This document shows positions 59,320-64,000 of a stretch of DNA of 64,000 nt, piece after piece. The stretch's first letter is position 1. Each line of letters starts with the position of its first letter. This DNA comes from Pseudarthrobacter sp. NamB4. Lineage in GTDB: Bacteria; Actinomycetota; Actinomycetes; Actinomycetales; Micrococcaceae. Both the position numbers and the translations under genes were made by a program. The notes beneath the pieces were generated by a model. That model had not been told where the DNA came from. It saw only the letters and a program-made list of their open reading frames with translations, and did not search any database. The stretch lies in assembly GCF_005796185.1 (NCBI RefSeq), contig NZ_VAHM01000005.1, forward strand, positions 215,987-279,986, read 5' to 3'.

Positions 59320-59897
59320 GTGCCCAAGCACAGTCCGCCGCTTCGCCGACCGCCCCGCTGGTGGGACTGGTCATGGGCTCCGACTCGGACTGGCCGGTGA
59401 TGGAGGCAGCGGCTGATGCGCTGGCGGAGTTCAGGATTCCCTTTGAAGCGGACGTGGTGTCAGCGCACCGCATGCCCACGGAGATGATCCGCTACGGACA
59501 GACGGCACACGAGCGCGGACTGCGGGTGATCATTGCCGGCGCAGGCGGTGCAGCACACCTGCCGGGCATGCTGGCAAGCGTCACGCCGCTTCCGGTCATC
59601 GGCGTACCCGTCCCCCTGAAAACCCTGGACGGGATGGATTCACTGCTGTCCATCGTCCAAATGCCGGCCGGCGTTCCGGTGGCCACCGTCTCCATCGCCG
59701 GGGCCCGCAACGCAGGGCTCCTTGCCGTGCGGATGCTCGCTGCGGGCACGGACGAGCTGGCGGCGTCGCTGCGCACCGACCTCTTGGAATTCGCAGCCGA
59801 CCTGAACGCCGTCGCCTCCCGCAAGGGCGCGAACCTGCGGCAAAAAGTCAGCGAAGTCTTCGCCGATGGCAACGGCACGCTCCGGGGCAGCCGCTAG
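59316..59897 (+). CDS. purE: N5-carboxyaminoimidazole ribonucleotide mutase
   Basis: It moves the carboxyl group from N5 to C4 of the imidazole ring. The 193-residue class I enzyme shows [40 protein letters not shown] with the active His, [17 protein letters not shown], and [20 protein letters not shown] then [13 protein letters not shown]. The start overlaps purK by 4 nt, so translation is coupled. It is about 25 residues longer at the N-terminus than the bacterial norm. Confidence 0.97.
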   Translation: MSAQAQSAASPTAPLVGLVMGSDSDWPVMEAAADALAEFRIPFEADVVSAHRMPTEMIRYGQTAHERGLRVIIAGAGGAAHLPGMLASVTPLPVIGVPVPLKTLDGMDSLLSIVQMPAGVPVATVSIAGARNAGLLAVRMLAAGTDELAASLRTDLLEFAADLNAVASRKGANLRQKVSEVFADGNGTLRGSR

Positions 59898-59906
59898 GCG
59901 GCGCGT

Positions 59907-61562
59907 ATGACAAGCAGCAAAGTCCCGCAGTCAGACACGGACACCGGCCTGACCGATCCCGTCCGGTACCCGGTCAGTGCCTCCCCTCCGGTCCGCACCA
60001 AACGTGCCTTCGTGCTGGTGCTGCTTACCCTCTTCATCCCGGGCAGCGCGCAATTGGTGGCCGGGGACCGGAAACTGGGCCGGGCCGCGCTGCGCGTGAC
60101 GCTCGGGGTGTGGGCCGCGGTCCTGCTGGCGGGACTCCTGCTGCTCCTTAACCGGAGCCTGCTGATCAGCATCGTCACCAATCCTTTTGCCTCGCTGGCG
60201 ATTGTCATCCTGCTGGTAGCGCTGGCCGCGGGATGGGCAGTGCTCTTCATCAACACACTGCGGCTCATCCGTCCTGTGCTGCTGGCACCCTCCGCACGGC
60301 CCGCCGTCGTGATTGTGCTCGTGCTCGCGCTGGTCCTGGGCAGCGGCTCGCTCAGCTACCTCGCCTACCTGCTCAACGTGGGCCGCAACGCCATCGGCAG
60401 CATCTTTTCTTCCGGTCCCGTCATCGAACCGGTGGACGGGCGCTACAACTTCCTGATGATGGGAGGGGACGCCGGCGACGACCGCACCGGCAGGCGTCCG
60501 GACAGCCTTTCCGTGCTCAGCGTGGATGCCGAATCGGGCCGGACCGCGATCATTTCGGTGCCCCGGAACCTCCAGAACGCCCAGTTCAGCAAAGACTCGC
60601 CCATGCGGGCCATCTATCCGGACGGTTACAACTGCGGCGACGAGTGCCTTATCAACGCCATCAACACCGAAGTCACCAACGAATATGCCGATCTCTACCC
60701 GGATGTAGCCGATCCCGGTGCCCAGGCCACGCTGGAAGCCGTCTCCGGAACGCTCGGAATCACGGTCCAGGCCTATGTGCTGGTGGACATGGAGGGTTTC
60801 GCCAAGCTCATTGATGCGATGGGCGGCATCAGGATCAAGGCCGGCGGCTGGGTGCCCATGAGCGGCTACTTCGACGAGGCCACCAAGACCCACGGCATGC
60901 CTCTGGGCTGGATCCCTGCCGGTGAGCAGACCCTCGACGGCAACCAGGCGCTCTGGTACGGCAGGTCGCGGGAGTACGTGGATGACTACGCCCGCATCCA
61001 GCGTCAGCAGTGCGTGCAGCAGGCGATGCTGAAGCAGCTCGACCCCGCAACCCTGCTGTCGAAATTCGAGGACATCGCCAACGCGGGCACCAAGGTGGTG
61101 GACTCCAACATCTCCGCGTCGCAGCTGGGCAGCTTTGTGGATCTGGCGATTAAGGCCAAGGGCCAGGACATCAAGCGGCTCACCATCGGGCCGCCCGACT
61201 TCGATGCCTCCTTCTCCACCGTTCCGGACTTCGACCAGATTCATGACCGGGTGGACCAGTTGCTGGCATCGGCATCGGCCGGGGGTAGCCAGTCCACGGG
61301 CATCCCCGACGACGTCATGGTGGCCCCGGGTGCCGGTGCCGGGCACATCCAGGCAGCCGCGGCGCCGCACTTCCAGGCTGCGTCGCTGGCTGGAAGGGTC
61401 AAAACGCAACAGTCCCCCGCGCCGTCGGACTTCACCCCGGTGACCACCACACCGGACGGCGAACTGATTACGGAAGAGATGCTGAACCAGCTCAAGCTCG
61501 AGGGCAATGAGCCGTACATCAGTGAACTCGTGGCAACCAACGGCCAGTGCGCTCCGCTGTAG
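59907..61562 (+). CDS. LytR-CpsA-Psr (LCP) family protein
   Basis: LCP enzymes attach wall polymers to peptidoglycan outside the membrane. The 551-residue protein has an N-terminal basic stretch with about four hydrophobic helices (up to about 155), more than the single helix usual in LCP, then the LCP catalytic domain (FLMMGGDAGDDRTGRRPDSL, with the R-x-D-S motif; ISVPRNLQNAQF; DALIDAMGGIRIKAGG-type segment near 300; GNQALWYGRSREYVDDYARI, then QRQQ). A long polar tail follows. It begins 9 bp after purE; GGCGG before ATG 59907 is a weak ribosome site. Confidence 0.92.
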   Translation: MTSSKVPQSDTDTGLTDPVRYPVSASPPVRTKRAFVLVLLTLFIPGSAQLVAGDRKLGRAALRVTLGVWAAVLLAGLLLLLNRSLLISIVTNPFASLAIVILLVALAAGWAVLFINTLRLIRPVLLAPSARPAVVIVLVLALVLGSGSLSYLAYLLNVGRNAIGSIFSSGPVIEPVDGRYNFLMMGGDAGDDRTGRRPDSLSVLSVDAESGRTAIISVPRNLQNAQFSKDSPMRAIYPDGYNCGDECLINAINTEVTNEYADLYPDVADPGAQATLEAVSGTLGITVQAYVLVDMEGFAKLIDAMGGIRIKAGGWVPMSGYFDEATKTHGMPLGWIPAGEQTLDGNQALWYGRSREYVDDYARIQRQQCVQQAMLKQLDPATLLSKFEDIANAGTKVVDSNISASQLGSFVDLAIKAKGQDIKRLTIGPPDFDASFSTVPDFDQIHDRVDQLLASASAGGSQSTGIPDDVMVAPGAGAGHIQAAAAPHFQAASLAGRVKTQQSPAPSDFTPVTTTPDGELITEEMLNQLKLEGNEPYISELVATNGQCAPL

Positions 61563-61600
61563 CCGGATTCAATAAGCAAACCTAGGGGAACGGAACGGCT

Positions 61601-62851
61601 TTGTACGAGATTGAGAATGTCCTGCGGGACTACGCCTGGGGTTCGACGACGGCCATCGCCTCCCTCCTGGGACGGGAGGAGTCAGGCCGGCCGGAAGCAG
61701 AGCTGTGGATTGGCGCGCACCCGGACTCACCGTCCGTAGCGCACGTCCCCGAAGATGGGACGGCCACCCCCCTTGATGCTTTGGTGGCCAGCGACCCGGA
61801 GCATTTCCTGGGCACGGAGTCTGTGACGCGTTTCGGCCCGCGGCTGCCGTTCCTGGCAAAGATCCTGGCCGCGGCGCAGCCGCTGTCCCTTCAGGTTCAT
61901 CCCAGCCTCGAGCAGGCGCGGGCTGGCTTTGCGCGCGAAAATGCCGAGGGACTGGCGGCAAACGCGCCCAACAGGAATTACCGGGACGACAACCATAAGC
62001 CCGAGATGATTTTTGCCCTGACACCGTTCGAGGCACTCTGCGGTTTCCGCCCGGCGGCGGAAACACGGAACATCCTGGCCCACGTGGCAGCAGCGTTCGA
62101 TGAAGCGGGAGGCGATGTGCCGCCGCTGATCGGTTCGCTGCTTGGAGACCTCGCCTCCACCGATGAAGGTGCCGGTCTCCGGGCGGCCTTTGAACGCCTG
62201 ATCACCGGTGGCGGGTCCGTCTCTGATGACACGGCGCTGGTAGTGGCGGCGCTGGTCTCCGGCGCTCCCCTGGCCCCGTACGAGGCCGAACTCAACACGG
62301 TCATCAGCCTCAACGAGAAGTACCCCGGTGATCCCGGGGTACTGATCTCACTGCTGCTGAACCGCATCTCGCTGGCGCCGGGTGAGGCTGTCTACCTCCC
62401 CGCTGGAAATGTCCACGCCTATTTGCACGGTCTGGGCGTGGAAGTGATGGCCTCCTCGGACAATGTCCTGCGCGGTGGCCTGACTCCGAAGTTCGTGGAC
62501 GTGCCCGAACTCCTGCGGACCATTGACTTTCGTCCTGTTGCAGTGCCCATGCTCCCGGCCGAAAGGACGGAACTGGACCAGGAAGTCTTCCGCCCGCCGT
62601 TCGAGGAGTTCCAGCTTCAGCGCATCGAGCTGGCACCGGACGCGGGCCCGGTTCCGCTGGCACAGGCGGGAGCAGCAGTGGTGATTGTGGTGGCCGGGAA
62701 TATATATCTCGATTCGCCCAAGGGTGACCTTCAGCTCTCCCGTGGCGGCAGCGCTTTCCTGGCCGCGGCCGAGGCCCCCGTCAACGTCCACCCCGTGGCG
62801 GGCAGTACCGTGCCCGCCCTGGCGTTCGCGGTGACCACCGGCCTTCGCTAG
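61601..62851 (+). CDS. manA: Mannose-6-phosphate isomerase, class I
   Basis: It interconverts fructose-6-phosphate and mannose-6-phosphate, feeding GDP-mannose and polyprenyl-phosphate-mannose. The 416-residue zinc enzyme shows NVLRDYAWGSTTAIASLLGR, AELWIGAHPDSPS, LSLQVHPSLEQARAGFAREN, YRDDNHKPEMIFALTPFEAL, and YLPAGNVHAYLHGLGVEVMA. Start is TTG 61601, matching the conserved YEIENVLRDYAWG beginning; its ribosome site is poor (AGGGG, 11 nt upstream). It is 38 bp after the LCP gene. The mannosyltransferase at 39827 uses the downstream product. Confidence 0.95.
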   Translation: MYEIENVLRDYAWGSTTAIASLLGREESGRPEAELWIGAHPDSPSVAHVPEDGTATPLDALVASDPEHFLGTESVTRFGPRLPFLAKILAAAQPLSLQVHPSLEQARAGFARENAEGLAANAPNRNYRDDNHKPEMIFALTPFEALCGFRPAAETRNILAHVAAAFDEAGGDVPPLIGSLLGDLASTDEGAGLRAAFERLITGGGSVSDDTALVVAALVSGAPLAPYEAELNTVISLNEKYPGDPGVLISLLLNRISLAPGEAVYLPAGNVHAYLHGLGVEVMASSDNVLRGGLTPKFVDVPELLRTIDFRPVAVPMLPAERTELDQEVFRPPFEEFQLQRIELAPDAGPVPLAQAGAAVVIVVAGNIYLDSPKGDLQLSRGGSAFLAAAEAPVNVHPVAGSTVPALAFAVTTGLR

Positions 62852-62873
62852 CCGGCTTGGCGGCCAACCGGCT
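62850..62873. terminator. Hairpin between manA and the convergent FemX-like gene
   Basis: AGCCGG, a bulged C, TTGG, a CGG loop, CCAA and CCGGCT form a 10-bp stem with one bulge. It overlaps the manA stop and lies 30 nt from the other stop. Confidence 0.5.
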
Positions 62874-62903
62874 GCTATGAAGCCCCGCCAGCCGCCTGTG
62901 AAG

Positions 62904-63959
62904 CTAGCTGCCGGGGCGCAGGCGCTGCAGTACCGGACGGACCTGCCGGGCAGCTGCCTTCACGAGGCGCCGAGCGGTTTGCAGCCCGCGGCGCGCCAGG
63001 GGCATTGCCTGTGCATAGACGGGGTAGAGCGGCGAGAGCGGCTTCTCCCAGGTGCCCATGAGCATGTTCTCGTGCTTGGCGAACTGCTTCTTAAAGTCCG
63101 AGATTCCGTCATTGAGCAGGCCGTTGAAGTCGTACCGTGTGCAGCCATCTTCGCGCATGGCCTGGAGCGCGGCCCACTTCACGCCGTAGTTGACGCGCTG
63201 TTTCTGCCCTTCGGCAGAGACGCCACCGTACAGCTCAAAAGCCGTGGAGCCGCTCCTGGCGAGCCAGGCGAATGCCAGCAGCTGCTCGCCGTCGAACGCG
63301 CCGATGATTGGTGAGCCGTCACCCATGTTGCGGAAGATGTCGCGGTAATACTGGTCTTCGTGGATCCCGAACCCGGCGCGTTCCGCCGTCTCGTGGTAGA
63401 TGGCAAGCACCTGCTCAAGTTCCGCATCGTTCTTCACCTTGCGGAACTCCACGTCGCTGCGCATAGCCTTGCGGATATTGGCGCGGGTGGACTTGGACAT
63501 GTCCGCCATCAGCTCGTCGTCGGACCTGTTCAGGTCGAGGATCAGCGTGCGCGGAATCAGCACGGTGTTCGTGGAGGGACGGAATCCGGCTGCAGCCACG
63601 GCACCCGCAACAACGGAGTCGTGGTCCCAGTCCGGTTCGATGCTCAGGGCGACTCCGCGGTGCCGGACGGCCGCATGCTCGGCCAGCCGGTTGAGGACTA
63701 CCTGTGCGTTCTCGGCCGAACACATGGGCCCCCGGGGGATGTAGACCAGGGCCCGGAACGGAAGCGGAAGGCGGCGGACCAGCAATTGCGCGCAGCCGAT
63801 GGTGTTGTCACCGTCCTTGACGAGCACCCGGTCCACTGACCAGCCGTGCATCGCCTTGGTCTCGCCCCAGCCCCACAGCTGCTGCGGATGGCCCTGAAAT
63901 TGGTCAACGAATTCGTCCCAGAGGGCGCGGTCAGTACAGGGCACAACAGCAGGAATCAT
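62904..63959 (-). CDS. FemX/FemAB-family peptidoglycan bridge aminoacyltransferase
   Basis: It uses aminoacyl-tRNA to add residues to the peptidoglycan stem or bridge (GNAT-like double domain). The 351-residue protein shows HPQQLWGWGETKAMHGWSVD, PLPFRALVYIPRGP, SIEPDWDHDS, KSTRANIRKAMRSDVEFRKV, and FELYGGVSAEGQKQRVNYGV, then KWAALQAMREDGCTRYDFNG, all typical of the FemX/MurM-type group. The C-terminus is Arg/Lys-rich. ATG 63959 follows a TAGGGT box by 7 nt (leaderless). The amino acid added is not predictable here; Arthrobacter bridges are varied. Confidence 0.92.
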   Translation of the reverse strand: MIPAVVPCTDRALWDEFVDQFQGHPQQLWGWGETKAMHGWSVDRVLVKDGDNTIGCAQLLVRRLPLPFRALVYIPRGPMCSAENAQVVLNRLAEHAAVRHRGVALSIEPDWDHDSVVAGAVAAAGFRPSTNTVLIPRTLILDLNRSDDELMADMSKSTRANIRKAMRSDVEFRKVKNDAELEQVLAIYHETAERAGFGIHEDQYYRDIFRNMGDGSPIIGAFDGEQLLAFAWLARSGSTAFELYGGVSAEGQKQRVNYGVKWAALQAMREDGCTRYDFNGLLNDGISDFKKQFAKHENMLMGTWEKPLSPLYPVYAQAMPLARRGLQTARRLVKAAARQVRPVLQRLRPGS

Positions 63960-63966
63960 GGCTTCA

Positions 63967-63972
63967 ACCCTA
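63967..63972 (-). promoter_or_regulatory. Putative -10 box (TAGGGT) of leaderless FemX-like gene
   Basis: TAGGGT lies 7 nt before ATG 63959. An overlapping TATAGG is the alternative hexamer. Confidence 0.4.
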
Positions 63973-64000
63973 TACCAAGGCCATAATGGCGGGCTCCGCG

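Noticed and set aside
1..64000. CRISPR array, insertion sequence or prophage
   Set aside because: No regularly spaced repeats, transposase, integrase or attachment-site duplication could be found by reading.

Overview
The window is chromosomal DNA from a high-GC actinobacterium, most probably Arthrobacter, Pseudarthrobacter or a close relative in the Micrococcaceae. The inference rests on GC-rich codon use, many GTG/TTG starts, a WhiB protein, an RpfB-type resuscitation factor, and actinobacterial families such as DUF3499, DUF5719, DUF2505, SCO4848, TIGR01906 and TIGR03089. I see no insertion sequence, prophage, rRNA or CRISPR array. One tRNA gene is present.

Layout. 1-4391: end of assimilatory nitrite reductase nirB, a siroheme-forming methyltransferase, a uroporphyrinogen-III synthase/winged-helix fusion resembling the nitrate regulator NnaR, and a small FAD oxidoreductase. 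4489-12747: deoC, a small membrane protein, a YdjM-type membrane protein coupled to mfd, and an NAD-binding/DUF2867 protein with DUF2505 and SCO4848 genes. 12826-20437: sufS-sufU and two very large ATP-binding LuxR regulators in tandem. 20560-25638: pth, rplY, prs, glmU, tRNA-Gln and a TetR regulator. 25677-31900: ABC-F protein, ispE, rsmA, rpfB and tatD, all leftward. 32063-37176: a MoxR-DUF58-transglutaminase operon. 37211-43182: gabD, rsmI, a protein O-mannosyltransferase and a decayed acyl-CoA ligase. 43193-49457: membrane proteins (TIGR01906, SpoIIM-like, RDD), an L,D-transpeptidase, ahcY and a Trm112-like protein. 49535-63959: DUF3499, a zincin-like protein, DUF5719, a giant glycosyltransferase, WhiB, TIGR03089, GtrA, purK-purE, an LCP ligase, manA and a FemX-type ligase.

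Functionally the window mixes housekeeping (translation quality, ribosome modification, purine, PRPP, UDP-GlcNAc and isoprenoid synthesis, transcription-coupled repair) with cell-envelope work (GlmU, RpfB, L,D-transpeptidase, LCP, FemX, PMT, GtrA, large GT, ManA) and nitrogen assimilation. The right-hand part resembles the conserved actinobacterial sahH-whiB2-purEK neighbourhood, from memory of Mycobacterium tuberculosis.

The strongest candidate for something new is the 5' leader of rpfB (about 30717-30862, minus strand). It holds a chain of short segments, each complementary to both its neighbours, and the last abuts the start codon, so it has the architecture of a switch. Other points of note: about eleven genes appear to be leaderless, with a TANNNT box 6-8 nt before the start codon; there is a perfect 11-bp inverted repeat in front of the first LuxR gene and a perfect 14-bp palindrome beside the NnaR-like gene; and one acyl-CoA ligase carries two frame changes and an internal deletion.
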